In this document: one piece after another, positions 1 to 13,000 of the stretch | Layout: each line of letters starts with the position of its first letter | How positions within the stretch are numbered: the stretch's first letter is position 1 | From: Theocolax elegans | Lineage: Eukaryota; Arthropoda; Insecta; Hymenoptera; Cerocephalidae | Assembly: GCA_026168455.1 (NCBI GenBank) | Contig: CM047430.1 | Location: 23,206,735-23,270,734, forward strand | Length of the DNA stretch: 64,000 nt | Direction: 5' to 3' | The notes under the pieces: model-generated | The model's input: only the letters and a program-made list of their open reading frames with translations | Told to the model about the DNA's origin: nothing | The model's database searches: none | Program-made: the position numbers and the translations under genes

Positions 1-40
1 GCGCTTCACACTGTACTCTGCTGTTCAGGCAAGAGTTAAA

Positions 41-1341
41 TTATGTATCGTTTGAAACCGTGTAACCAAAAGATAAACTTTTATTTAAACCAATAAATTT
101 TCTTTTTCCATAAAATGGTCTGCACATTTTTGTTTCAGGTTGCGAAATAACATGGTGAAATCTTGTACGACGTATCGATTGAGTATTTACGTTTATCCTC
201 TCTCTGTCACCCTCTATCATCTGTCGAATAGTTCTAAAATTGATCAACTGCTTTGCATTGTAATTCAGTCTAATACCTTTTACTTTGCATGTAAAATATT
301 CATCTTCGGCGGTTGTCTTATATTTGTACGCGTAAAATTTTGGGCCTCCCGATATAAAAGATGTAATGTATGTACCTGTACCGTATTCTGACATTTCATC
401 CGTTAGATCTCTGAGCATCGTGTTAGTTGGTAAATCATTTGCACCGGGTTTACTAACGTAAAAAACAGAGTCCGTGTTATAGTATAATACGGATGGTCCT
501 ATCTCCTGTAAATATCCAAATAATTTTAATCTGGCTTGAGCTGTTGTAAACGCCGCTACGACAATGTTGGTTGCAGTGACAGAATCAAAATTATCATTTT
601 TATAGCACGAGGATGTATAAACCGTTTCATTATTAACGGGTACGATACTGTTTACACTTATTTCCGGATCAACTAGTAAATTGACTAATTCTTTAGAATC
701 TTTAATAACTTCTGTTTTCGACATATTTTCTCGTTGTGCTAACTTACCCCAAAGGGAATTTAAACATAATTTGACTAGATACCTTAAAGCCGGATTAAAT
801 TTTATTTTGTTTTAATCTATACGTATACCCTCATACGATTCAAGATCTTTTAGGTAACTATTTTTGTCATCGTATGTTAAACATTTTGGAGGATTTACTG
901 ATGCTTCCGTTTTCCATTTAAAAAATTCATTTATATATTCAGTAAAAATGCCTCCTGTTTTGGTGGATGGGTCATACTGTGTCATTTCGTATTCCCAAAT
1001 TTCAGAGACGTGGATATATATAGCTTTCTTGACTTCTTCGGATACACATGTACCACTTAAGACCCTATCTTTTGTATCAACGTGTGGGTAATCATCTTGT
1101 ATCAATTGTTCGCAACACATTCGACACAACGGAGAAATTAATTTACCGTGCTTTCTTACTGGTAAGACAGGGTGGCATAGGTTACGAGGTGTGGTAGTAT
1201 ATCACACATTATAAGACCATCAACTTTGGAAATGTCAGTTTTACTGTTCATGAATTTGTAACATTCTTCTTCACCCACATATATCGTTGGATGATCCAAT
1301 GGGTATTTTTCTCTTTTACATACGTATTTAATTTTTTCCAT
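41..1341 (-). pseudogene. Family-B DNA polymerase relic (Polinton/adintovirus-like), C-terminal half
   Basis: Three consecutive minus-strand segments (1341-1156, 1129-812, 811-41) read as one family-B DNA polymerase of the protein-primed type found in Polinton/Maverick elements and related viruses. Visible landmarks are the KYP..HP.IYVGEE and DISKVDGLI stretch, a palm segment with FTEYIN, motif B (K...NSLWGK, about 755-735) and a motif-C-like YNTDS at about 468-481. The frame breaks between 1156 and 1129 (one-base shift), and a TAA at 812-814 interrupts it while the frame continues through motif B into the 227-codon segment. In motif C the first metal-binding Asp is Asn (codon 476-478), which should abolish catalysis. 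The N-terminal exonuclease half is missing. The ending near 41 looks like a natural C-terminus. This is a dead copy; no other genes of such an element are seen. Confidence 0.8.
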
Positions 1342-1454
1342 CGGATTGCAATCATATATTTTTACGTTATTATCTGTTATTCTCTGGTCCGAGGATCGCT
1401 ACTTTACATGCGAGGCTGAAAAAGTTTACGGCCGAGGCGCGAACATTACTTCTC
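1342..1454. other. Short unassigned spacer upstream of the polymerase relic
   Basis: No gene or recognisable element is visible here. The polymerase similarity stops at about 1345, probably where the copy was truncated. The spacer ends at the inverted-repeat element that starts at 1455. Confidence 0.4.
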
Positions 1455-1599
1455 GAGAGAGTATCCGTAAAGTTCTTAGCAATTTCAATACAATATTTTT
1501 TTTTGTACACTTGTCCGTAAAGACTGTACACGTGTTCGTAAAGTCGCACTTTACGTCCGCAAAACAGTACGTAAAGTCGTACTTTACGGATACTCTATC
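1455..1599. mobile_element. 145-bp terminal-inverted-repeat element (MITE-like)
   Basis: The ends are 19-bp inverted repeats with one mismatch: GAGAGAGTATCCGTAAAGT at 1455-1473 and its complement at 1581-1599. The interior holds further copies of CGTAAAG in both orientations (for example the CGTAAAGTCGCACTTTACG palindrome), so the whole element can fold into a hairpin. It carries no coding capacity. No convincing target-site duplication is visible, so its superfamily is unknown. Confidence 0.6.
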
Positions 1600-1611
1600 G
1601 AAAATTAATTT

Positions 1612-1680
1612 TTTTTGGAGGATTTGAACCATTGATCTTTTACTTTAGAGTATATCGCTCAACCACCCGTGTAGAAATGA
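1612..1680 (-). repeat. tRNA-like sequence (degenerate, Pol III box similarity)
   Basis: On the minus strand a B-box-like GGTTCAAATCC lies at 1630-1620, and an A-box-like GTGGTTGAGCG lies about 35 bases upstream of it. The segment ACTCTAAAGTA..AGAT between the boxes is shared with the tRNA-like sequence at 54493-54567, so both belong to one family. The minus-strand 3' end runs into an A-run rather than a T-run, so this copy has no obvious Pol III terminator. The cloverleaf is poor; this is a tRNA-derived repeat rather than a functional tRNA gene. Confidence 0.5.
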
Positions 1681-2074
1681 TTTCCAGGTAAAAAAGGCCC
1701 TGATCAGGTGCCTGTAAAGCGCCTTTAGAAATGTAATGGGGTGGAGACCAGGGCCTATTTTATGTAATACTATTTTGTGGGTATGATCAGGTAACATAAC
1801 GGCACTTAATTAGTAGTAAAAACTAGAAGCATTCATCACTACTTACATTTTTATTTTACCTGTAAATTACTTATTTGATCCTGATAATTTACTTCACTAT
1901 CAGATTTAATTTCTTGACACTGATATTGTATTTTCCTTTTTAATCGATACCTTCGAACTCTTAGTAATTTGAGATTCTGAGTATGATCAATTTTATTATT
2001 CATTTTATATTTATAAAAAACTCTTGATAAAATTCTAACCTGAAAATTGATATACAATACTATATCATTCGTAG
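1681..2074. other. AT-rich intergenic DNA, no gene seen
   Basis: The only structure noticed is a GGCCCTG...CAGGGCC inverted pair around 1698-1757. Short open frames here have no recognisable protein features. Confidence 0.4.
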
Positions 2075-2078
2075 ATAC
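2075..2078. other. Left 4-bp target-site duplication (ATAC) of the large LTR insertion
   Basis: ATAC directly precedes the outer end of the left LTR (TGTCACGTCC, from 2079). The same ATAC follows the outer end of the right LTR at 54235-54238. Four to five bases is the usual duplication size for Ty3/Gypsy integration. A 4-bp match can occur by chance, so this counts only together with the LTR ends. Confidence 0.6.
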
Positions 2079-2766
2079 TGTCACGTCCAGACTTGTACTA
2101 ACTGCTATAAAAATATTACAAGAAGGCAAATGGTTAATAAACCATTCGCGTTCCTTTCGTTCTTGTTTGAGTAGGACTAGCCTTACGTCTCCGGGAGTAG
2201 CGTGCCAAGTTATTTTAAGAGTAGAGATGTAGGATATAATGTGGGATAATAAAATAATATATTTTTTTATTCGTATTGATCATGCATTATTTATTTAAAT
2301 TTCTTAATATAATTGTATAATGTCTTCTTTTTAAATGAACATATGTAACTAAATTCTTCCAGCTTTTTAATGGACAAAAACACACATAAAATTACAATAC
2401 TTTATAAACAGTTGCATAGAATTATTTAAGTTCAATAATAATTTTAATTTTGATTATATAAACAATTGCACGGCGATCACTTTAACAAATTATAGAATAA
2501 AATATACGTAATGCTATTTTATTACAAACATTACTAATTAATAATCGAGATAAGAATTATTATAAATAAATCCAGTTTAAATTAAAAATTGTTGCAGTTG
2601 AAAATGTGAATTATTGTCAATAAATTGCAATTCAAACAATAAATATTGTAGATAAAAAGCAATGCAAAGAAGAATTGTTATAAATAAATTACAGTTCTAA
2701 AAAATAATTATTGTAAAAGAAAAAGCGGTTGGTTCAGTAATCTATATTATATTAAAATTCATCCGT
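2079..2766 (-). repeat. 3' LTR of the minus-strand Gypsy element, truncated at its U3 side
   Basis: The sequence from TGTCACGTCC at 2079 matches 52712-53320 almost throughout, including the ATTACAAGAAGGCAAATGG block and the AT-rich stretch with repeated AATAAA-like signals. It carries about 60 extra bases near 2412-2473, bounded by short direct repeats (ATAAACARTTGCA), that the right copy lacks. Similarity fades at about 2745-2766. The roughly 900 bases that complete the LTR at the right end (53320-54234) are absent here and replaced by the array side. Confidence 0.7.
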
Positions 2767-2769
2767 TCT

Positions 2770-2829
2770 CCGGTGTCCAGCGGTGGTGTCCGGTGTCCCG
2801 CGGCAGTATCCGGTCTCCTGTTGTAAGAA
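2770..2829. repeat. GC-rich 20-bp tandem repeat (about 2.5-3 copies) at the array edge
   Basis: CCGGTGTCC starts at 2770 and 2790 and a CCGGTCTCC variant at 2810, giving a 20-bp period in otherwise AT-rich DNA. It sits exactly between the truncated LTR and the large array. The period is close to the array monomer of about 19.5 bp, but the sequence is different. Confidence 0.6.
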
Positions 2830-3269
2830 TTAAGAGTATGTATGGCGTGGAAGGGTTAACGCTGATATTTCGGGATAACTTCACTAATTACGGGATTTCC
2901 TGGATATTTCGGGAATTTTTGAGTTATTTCGGGATAACTCCACCAATTACGTGATTTTATAAATATATCACTAATTTCTTAGGTATGCGGGGATAAATCC
3001 ACCAATTTCAAGCTTTCCAGGATAAATCGGGATTTTCTGGGGTATTTCGGGATAAATTCACTAACTGAGGGATTTCCTGGACATTTCGGGAATTCCTGGA
3101 TGTTGCGGGATTTTCTGGGGTATTCCAGGATATCTCCACGAATTTCGGGATTTCCTGGATGTTTCGGAATTTTCTGGGATATTTCGGGATAAATTCATTA
3201 ACTGAGGGATTTCCTAGACATTTCGGGAATTTTGAGGTAATCCGGGATATCTCCACCCATTTCAGGATT

Positions 3270-6200
3270 TCCTGGATGTTTAGGGATTTTCTAAGGTATT
3301 TCGTGAAAAATTCACTAACTGAGGGATTTCCTGGACAATTCGGAAATTTTGGGGTATTTCGGGATATCTCCACCAATTTCGGGATTTCCTGGATGTTTTC
3401 GGAATATCTCCACCAATTTCGGGATTTCGTGGATGTTTCCGGATTTTCTGGGGTATTTCGGGATAAATTCACGAACCGAGGGATTTCCTGGACATTTTGA
3501 GATTTTCAGGTACTCCGGGATATCTCCACCAATTTCGGGATTTCCTCGATGTTTCAGGATTTCTTGAGGTATTTCGGGATATCTCCACCAATTTCGGGAT
3601 TTCTTGGATGTTTCGTGATTTTCTGGGGTTTTTCGGGATATCTCCTTCAATTTCGGAATTTTCTGAGGAATTCCGGGATATCTTCACGAACTTCGGGATT
3701 TCCTGAATGTTTCAGGATTTTCTGATGTATTTCGCGGTAAATTCACGAACTGAGGGATTTCCTGCACATTTTGAATATTTTGAGGTATTCCGGGATATCT
3801 CCAACCATTTTGGGATTTCCTGGATGTTTCAGGATTACTTGAGGTATTTCGAGATATCTCCACCAATTTCGGGTTTCCTGGACATTTCGGGAATTTTCAG
3901 GGATTTTGGGATATCTCCACCAATTTCGGAATTTCTTGGATGTTTCGTGATTTTCTGGGGTTTTTCGGGATATCTCCTCCAATTTCGGGATTTTCTGAGG
4001 AATTCCGGGATATCTTCACCAACTTCGGGATTTCCTGAATGTTTCAGGATTTTTTGATGTATTTCGTGATCAATTCACGAACTAGGGATTTCCTGCACAT
4101 TTTGGGAATTTTGAGGTATTCCGGATATCTCCACCCATTTCGGGATTTCCTGCATGTTTCAGGATTTCTTGAGGTATTTCGGGATATCTCCACTAATTTC
4201 GGGATTTCCTGGACATTTCGGGAATCTTGAGGGATTTTGGGATGTCTCCACCAATTTCGGGATGTCCTGGTTGCTTCGGGATTATATGGGTATTTCGTGA
4301 TAAATTCACTAAATGAGGGATTTCCTGGACTTTTCGGGAATTTTTAGGTATTCCGGTATATCTCCACCATTTTCGGTATTTCCTGAATGTTTCGAGATTT
4401 TCTGAGGTATTTCGGGATTTCCTGGATGTTTCGGGATTTTCTGGGATATTTCGGGATAAATTCAGTAACTGAGGGATTTCCTGGACATTTCGGGAACTTT
4501 GAGGTAGTTCGGGATATCTCCACCAATTTCGGGATTTCCTGGACATTTCGGGAATTTTGAGGGATTTTGGGATGTCTCCACCAATTTCGGGATTTTCTGA
4601 GGTATTCCGAGATATCTTCACCAATTTCGGGATTTCCTGAATGTTTCAGGATTTTCTGATGTATTTCGTGATAAATTCACGAACTAGGGATTTCCTGCAC
4701 ATTTTGGGAATTTTGAGGTATTTCGGGATATCTCCACCAATTTCGGGATTTCCTGAATGTTTAGGGATTACTTGAGGTATTTCGGGATATCTCCACCAAT
4801 TTCGGGATTTCCTGGACATTTCGGGAATTTTAAGGGATTTTGGGATGTCTCCACAAATTTCGGGTTTTCCTGAGGTATTCCGGGATACCTTCACCAATTT
4901 CGGGATTTCCTGAATGTTTCAGGATTTACTGATGTATTTCGCGATAAATTCACGAACTGACGGATTTCGTGCACATTTTGGGAATTTTGAGGTATTCCGG
5001 ATATCTCCACCCATTTCGGGATTTGCTGGATGTTTCAGGATTTTTTGAGGTATTTCGGGATATCTCCACCAATTTCGGGATTTCCTGGACATTTCGGGAA
5101 TTTTGAGGGATTTTGGGATGTCTCCACCAATTTCGGGATTTCCTGGTTGTTTCGGGATTATCTGGGGTATTTCGTGATATATTCACTAAATGAAGGATTT
5201 CCTGGACATTTCGGGAGTTTTGAGGTATTCCGGATATCTTCACCCATTTCGGGATTTCGTGGATGTTGCGGGATTTTCTGGGGTATTTCGGGATATCTCC
5301 ACCAATTTCGGGATTTCCTGGATGTTTCGGGATTTTCTGGGGTATTTCGGAACAAATTCACTAACTGAGGGATCTCCTGGACATTTCGGGAATTTTGAGG
5401 TATTCCGGGATATTTCCACCAATTTCGGTATTTCCTGGATGTTTAAGGATTTTCTGAGGTATTTCGGGATAAATTCACGAACTGAGGGATTTTCTGGACA
5501 TTTTGGGAATTTTGAGGTATTCCGGGATATCTCCACGAATTTCGGGACATCCTGGAAGTTTCGGTATTTTCTGGGATATTTCGGATAAATTCAGTAACTG
5601 AAGGATTTCCTGGATCTTTCGGGAACTTTGAGGTATTCCGGGATATTCCCACCAATTTGGGTATTTCCTGGATGTTTCGGGATTTCTTGAGGTATTTCGA
5701 GATATCTCCACCAATTTCGGGATTTCCTGGATGTTTCGGGATTTTCTGGGATATTTCGGGATAAATTCAGTAACTGAGGGATTTCCTGGATCTTTCGGGA
5801 ACTTTGAGGTATTCCGGGATATTCCCACCAATTTGGGTATTTCCTGGATGTTTCGGGATTTCTTGAGGTATTTAGGGATATCTCCACCAATTTCGGGATT
5901 TCCTGGTTGCTTCGGGATTGTCTGGGTATTTCGTGATAATTCACTAAATGAGGGATTTCCTGGACTTTTCGGGAATTTTGAGGTATTCCGTTATATCTCC
6001 ACCAATTTCGGGATTTCCTGGACATTTCGGGAATTTTAAGGGATTTTGGGATGTCTCCACCAATTTCGGGATTCTCCACCAAGTCCTGGTTGTTTCGGGA
6101 TTATCTGGTATATTTCGGGATGAATTCACAAACTGAGGGATTTCCTGGACATTTTAGGAATTTTGAGGTATTCCGGGATATATCCGCCATTTTAGGATTT

Positions 6201-8300
6201 CCTGGATGTTTCGGTATTTCTTGAGGTATTTCGGGATATCTCCACCAATTTCGGGATTTCCTGGATGTTTCGGGATTTTCTGGGATATTTCGGGATAAAT
6301 TCAGTAACTGAGGAATTTCCTGGACCTTTCGGAAACTTTGAGGTATTCCGGGATATTTCCACCAATTTCGGTATTTCCTGGATGTTTCGGGATTTCTTGA
6401 GGTATTTCGGGATATCTGCACCAATTTTGGGATTTCCTGGATGTTTCGGGATTTCCTGGATGTTTCGGGATTTTCTGGGATATTTCGGGATAAATTCAGT
6501 AACTGAGGGATTTCCTGGACATTTCGGGAATTTTGAGGTATTCCGGGATATTTCCACCAATTTCGGTATTTCCTGGATGTTTAAGGATTTTCTGAGGTAT
6601 TTCGGGATAAATTCACGAACTGAGGGATTTCCTGGACATTTTGGGAATTTTGAGGTATTCCGGGATATCTCCACGAATTTCAGGACATCCTGGATGTTTC
6701 GGGATTTCTTGAGGTATTTCGGGATATCTGCACCAATTTTGGGATTTCCTGGATGTTTCGGGATTTCCTGGATGTTTCGGGATTTTCTGGGATATTTCGG
6801 AATAAATTCACTAACTGAGGGATTTCCTGGACATTTCGGGAACTTTGAGGTATTCCGGGATATTTCCACCAATTTCGGTATTTCCTCGATGTTTAAGGAT
6901 TTTCTGAGGTATTTCGGGATAAATTCACGAACTGAGGGATTTCCTGGACATTTCGGGAATTTAGAGGGATTTTGGGATGTGTCCACCAATTTCGGGATGT
7001 CCTGGTTGTTTCGGAATTATCTGGGGTATATTGGGATAAATTCACTAACTGAGGGATTTCCTGGACATTTCGAAAATTTTGAGGTATTCCGGGATATCTC
7101 CATCATTTTCGGTATTTCCTGGATGTTTCGGAATTTCTTGAGGTATTTCGGCATATCTCCACCCATTTCGGGATTTCCTGGCTGTTTCAGGATTTCTTGA
7201 GGTATTTCGGGATATCTCCATCAATTTCGGGATTTCTTGGATGTTTCGGGATTTTCTGGGGTATTTTGGGATATCTCCACCAATTTCGGGATTTTCTGAG
7301 GAATTCCGGGATATCTTCACCAATTTCGGGGATTCCTGAATGTTTCAGGATTTTCTGATGTATTTCGCGATAAATTCACGAACTGAGGGATTTCTTGGAC
7401 ATTTCGGGGATTTTCAGGTATTCCGGGATATCTCCACGAATTTCGGGACATCCTGGAAGTTTCGGGATTTTCTGGGATATTTCGGGATAAATTCATTAAC
7501 TGAGGGATTTCCTGCACATTTTGGGAATTTTGAGGTTTTGCGGGATATCTCCACCCATTTCGGGATTTCCTGGATGTTTCAGGATTTCTTGAGGTATTTC
7601 GGGATATCTCCACCAATTTCGGGATTTCCTGGACATTTCGGGAATTTTGAGGGATTTTGGGATATCTCCACGAATTTCGGGACATCGTGGAAGTTTCGGT
7701 ATTTTCTGGGATATTTCGGGATAAATTCAGTAACTGAGGGATTTCCTGGATCTTTCGGGAACTTTGAGGTATTCCGGGATATTCCCACCAATTTGGGTAT
7801 TTCCTGGATGTTTCGGGATTTCTTGAGGTATTTCGGGATATCTTCACCAATTTCGGGATTTCCTGGATGTTTCGGGATTTTCTGGGATATTTCGGGATAA
7901 ATTCAGTAACTGAGGGATTTCCTGGACCTTTCGGGAACTTTGAGGTATTCCGGGATATTTCCACCAATTTGGGTATTTCCTGGATGTTTCGGGAGTTCTT
8001 GTGGTAGTTCGGGATATCCCCCTAATTTTGGGGATTTCCTGGCTGTTTCAGAATTTCTTGAGGTATTTCGGGATATCTCCATCAATTTCGGGATTTCTTG
8101 GATGTTTCGGGATTTCTTGAGGTATTTCGGGATATCTCCACCAATTTCGGGATTTCCTGGAAGTTTCGGTATTTTCTGGGATATTTCGGGATAAATTCAG
8201 TAACAGAGGGATTTCCTGGATCTTTTCGGGAACTTTGAGGTATTCCGGGATATCTCCAACCATTTTGGGATTTCCTGGATGTTTCAGGATTTCTTGAGGT
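3270..8300. repeat. Array block duplicated at 10450-15500 (offset about 7.18-7.19 kb)
   Basis: Distinctive variants recur in the same order at both places. Examples are TTTTCGGAATATCTCCACC near 3400 and 10575, ATTCTCCACCAAGTCC near 6072 and 13265, and GGTAGTTCGGGATATCCCCC near 8000 and 15196. The offset drifts from about 7176 to 7192 through small indels. The duplication covers most of 5 kb and is younger than the 117-bp amplification. Confidence 0.8.
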
Positions 8301-8566
8301 ATTTCGGGATATCTCCACCAATTTCGGGTTTCCTGGACATTTCGGGAATTCCTGGATGTTGCGGGATTTTCTGGGGTATTTCGGGATAAATTCACTAACT
8401 GAGGGATTTCCTGGACATTTCGGGAATTTTGAGGTATTTCGGGATATCTCCACCAATTTCGGGATTTCCTGGACATTTCGGGAATTTTCAGGGATTTTGG
8501 GATATCTCCACCAATTTCGGGATTTTCTGGGGTATTTCGGGATATCTCCACCAATTTCGGGATTTC

Positions 8567-10000
8567 CTGGATGTTTCGGAATTTTCTGGGATATTTCGTG
8601 AAAAATTCACTAACTGAGGGATTTCCTGGACAATTCGGAAATTTTGGGGTATTTCGGGATATCTCCACCAATTTCGGGATTTCCTGGATGTTTTCGGAAT
8701 ATCTCCACCAATTTCGGGATTTCGTGGATGTTTCCGGATTTTCTGGGGTATTTCGGGATAAATTCACGAACCGAGGGATTTCCTGGACATTTTGAGATTT
8801 TCAGGTACTCCGGGATATCTCCACCAATTTCGGGATTTCCTCGATGTTTCAGGATTTCTTGAGGTATTTCGGGATATCTCCACCAATTTCGGGATTTCTT
8901 GGATGTTTCGTGATTTTCTGGGGTTTTTCGGGATATCTCCTTCAATTTCGGAATTTTCTGAGGAATTCCGGGATATCTTCACGAACTTCGGGATTTCCTG
9001 AATGTTTCAGGATTTTCTGATGTATTTCGCGGTAAATTCACGAACTGAGGGATTTCCTGCACATTTTGAATATTTTGAGGTATTCCGGGATATCTCCAAC
9101 CATTTTGGGATTTCCTGGATGTTTCAGGATTACTTGAGGTATTTCGAGATATCTCCACCAATTTCGGGTTTCCTGGACATTTCGGGAATTTTCAGGGATT
9201 TTGGGATATCTCCACCAATTTCGGAATTTCTTGGATGTTTCGTGATTTTCTGGGGTTTTTCGGGATATCTCCTCCAATTTCGGGATTTTCTGAGGAATTC
9301 CGGGATATCTTCACCAACTTCGGGATTTCCTGAATGTTTCAGGATTTTTGATGTATTTCGTGATCAATTCACGAACTAGGGATTTCCTGCACATTTTGGG
9401 AATTTTGAGGTATTCCGGATATCTCCACCCATTTCGGGATTTCCTGCATGTTTCAGGATTTCTTGAGGTATTTCGGGATATCTCCACTAATTTCGGGATT
9501 TCCTGGACATTTCGGGAATCTTGAGGGATTTTGGGATGTCTCCACCAATTTCGGGATGTCCTGGTTGCTTCGGGATTATATGGGTATTTCGTGATAAATT
9601 CACTAAATGAGGGATTTCCTGCACTTTTCGGGAATTTTTAGGTATTCCGGTATATCTCCACCATTTTCGGTATTTCCTGAATGTTTCGAGATTTTCTGAG
9701 GTATTTCGGGATTTCCTGGATGTTTCGGGATTTTCTGGGATATTTCGGGATAAATTCAGTAACTGAGGGATTTCCTGGACATTTCGGGAACTTTGAGGTA
9801 GTTCGGGATATCTCCACCAATATCGGGATTTCCTGGACATTTCGGGAATTTTGAGGGATTTTGGGATGTCTCCACCAATTTCGGGATTTTCTGAGGTATT
9901 CCGAGATATCTTCACCAATTTCGGGATTTCCTGAATGTTTCAGGATTTTCTGATGTATTTCGTGATAAATTCACGAACTAGGGATTTCCTGCACATTTTG
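8567..10000. repeat. Third copy of the 3270-4700 array segment (offset about 5,295 bp)
   Basis: The TTTCGTGAAAAATTCAC marker, the TTTTCGGAATATC variant and the following segments recur in identical order at 3300-4700, 8590-10000 and 10470-11880. The junction at about 8567 splices two different array contexts, a trace of unequal exchange. Confidence 0.75.
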
Positions 10001-13000
10001 GGAATTTTGAGGTATTCCGGGATATCTCCACCCATTTCGGGATTTCCTGGATGTTTCAGGATTTCTTGAGGTATTTCGGGATATCACCACCAATTTCGGG
10101 ATTTCCTGGACATTTCGGGAATTTTGAGGGATTTTGGGATGTCTCCACCAATTTCGGGATTTCCTGGTTCGTTTCGAGGATTATCTTGAGGTAGTTCGTG
10201 ATATATGCACTAAATTGAGGATTTCCTGATTTACTGATGTATTTCGCGATAAATTCACGAACTGACGGATTTCGTGCACATTTTGGGAATTTTGAGGTAT
10301 TCCGGATATCTTCACCCATTTCGGGATTTGCTGGATGTTTCAGGATTTTTTGAGGTATTTCGGGATATCTCCACCAATTTCGGGATTTCCTGGACATTTC
10401 GGGAATTTTGAGGGATTTTGGGATATCTCCACCCATTTCAGGATTTCCTGGATGTTTAGGGATTTTCTAAGGTATTTCGTGAAAAATTCACTAACTGAGG
10501 GATTTCCTGGACAATTCGGAAATTTTGGGGTATTTCGGGATATCTCCACCAATTTCGGGATTTCCTGGATGTTTTCGGAATATCTCCACCAATTTCGGGA
10601 TTTCGTGGATGTTTCCGGATTTTCTGGGGTATTTCGGGATAAATTCACGAACCGAGGGATTTCCTGGACATTTTGAGATTTTCAGGTACTCCGGGATATC
10701 TCCACCAATTTCGGGATTTCCTCGATGTTTCCGGATTTCTGAGGTTATTTCGGGATATCTCCACCAATTTCGGGATTTCTTGGATGTTTCGTGATTTTCT
10801 GGGGTTTTTTCGGGATATCTCCTTTCAATTTCGGAATTTTCTGAGGAATTCCGGGATATCTTCACGAACTTCGGGATTTCCTGAATGTTTCAGGATTTTC
10901 TGATGTATTTCGCGGTAAATCACGAACTGAGGGATTTCCTGCACATTTTGAATATTTTGAGGTATTCCGGGATATCTCAAACCATTTTGGGATTTCCTGG
11001 ATGTTTCAGGATTACTTGAGGTATTTCGAGATATCTCCACCAATTTCGGGTTTCCTGGACATTTCGGGAATTTTCAGGGATTTTGGGATAATCTCCACCA
11101 ATTCGGAATTTCTTGGATGTTTCGTGATTTCTGGGGTTTTTCGGGATATCTCCTCCAATTCGGGATTTTCTGAGGAATTCCGGGATATCTTCACCAACTT
11201 CGGGATTTCCTGAATGTTTCAGGATTTTTTGATGTATTTCGTGATCAATTCACGAACTAGGGATTTCCTGCACATTTTGGGAATTTTGAGGTATTCCGGA
11301 TATCTCCACCCATTTCGGGATTTCCTGCATGTTTCAGGATTTCTTGAGGTATTTCGGGATATCTCCACTAATTTCGGGATTTCCTGGACATTTCGGGAAT
11401 CTTGAGGGATTTTGGGATGTCTCCACCAATTTCGGGATGTCCTGGTTGCTTCGGGATTATATGGGTATTTCGTGATAAATTCACTAAATGAGGGATTTCC
11501 TGGACTTTTCGGGAATTTTTAGGTATTCCGGTTATATCTCCACCATTTTCGGTATTTCTGAATGTTTCGAGATTTTCTGAGGTATTTCGGGATATCTCCA
11601 CCAATTTCGGGATTTCCTGGATGTTTCGGGATTTTCTGGGATATTTCGGGATAAATTCAGTAACTGAGGGATTTCCTGGACATTTCGGGAACTTTGAGGT
11701 AGTTCGGGATATCTACACCAATTTCGGGATTTCCTGGACATTTCGGGAATTTTGAGGGATTTTGGGATGTCTCCACCAATTTCGGGATTTTCTGAGGTAT
11801 TCCGAGATATCTTCACCAATTTCGGGATTTCCTGAATGTTTCAGGATTTTCTGATGTATTTCGTGATAAATTCACGAACTAGGGATTTCCTGCACATTTT
11901 GGGAATTTTGAGGTATTTCGGGATATCTCCACCAATTTCGGGATTTCCTGAATGTTTAGGGATTACTTGAGGTATTTCGGGATATCTCCACCAATTTCGG
12001 GATTTCCTGGACATTTCGGGAATTTTGAGGGATTTTGGGATGTCTCCACAAATTTCGGGTTTTCCTGAGGTATTCCGGGATACCTTCACCAATTTCAGGA
12101 TTTCCTGAATGTTTCAGGATTTACTGATGTATTTCGCGATAAATTCACGAACTGACGGATTTCGTGCACATTTTGGGAATTTTGAGGTATTCCGGATATC
12201 TCCACCCATTTCGGGATTTGCTGGATGTTTCAGGATTTTTTGAGGTATTTCGGATATCTCCACCAATTTCGGGATTTCCTGGACATTTCGGGAATTTGAG
12301 GGATTTTGGGATGTCTCCACCAATTTCGGGATTTCCTGGTTGTTTCGGGATTATCTGGGGTATTTCGTGATATATTCACTAAATGAGGATTTCATGGACA
12401 TTTCGGGAGTTTTGAGGTATTCCGGATATCTTCACCCATTTCGGGATTTCGTGGATGTTGCGGGATTTTCTGGGGTATTTCGGGATATATCCACCAATTT
12501 CGGGATTTCCTGGATGTTTCGGGATTTTCTGGGGTATTTCGGAACAAATTCACTAACTGAGGGATCTCCTGGACATTTCGGGAATTTTGAGGTATTCCGG
12601 GATATTTCCACCAATTTCGGTATTTCCTGGATGTTTAAGGATTTTCTGAGGTATTTCGGGATAAATTCACGAACTGAGGGATTTTCTGGACATTTTGGGA
12701 ATTTTGAGGTATTCCGGGATATCTCCACGAATTTCGGGACATCCTGGAAGTTTCGGTATTTTCTGGGATATTTCGGATAAATTCAGTAACTGAAGGATTT
12801 CCTGGATCTTTCGGGAACTTTGAGGTATTCCGGGATATTCCCACCAATTTGGGTATTTCCTGGATGTTTCGGGATTTCTTGAGGTATTTCGAGATATCTC
12901 CACCAATTTCGGGATTTCCTGGATGTTTCGGGATTTTCTGGGATATTTCGGGATAAATTCAGTAACTGAGGGATTTCCTGGATCTTTCGGGAACTTTGAG

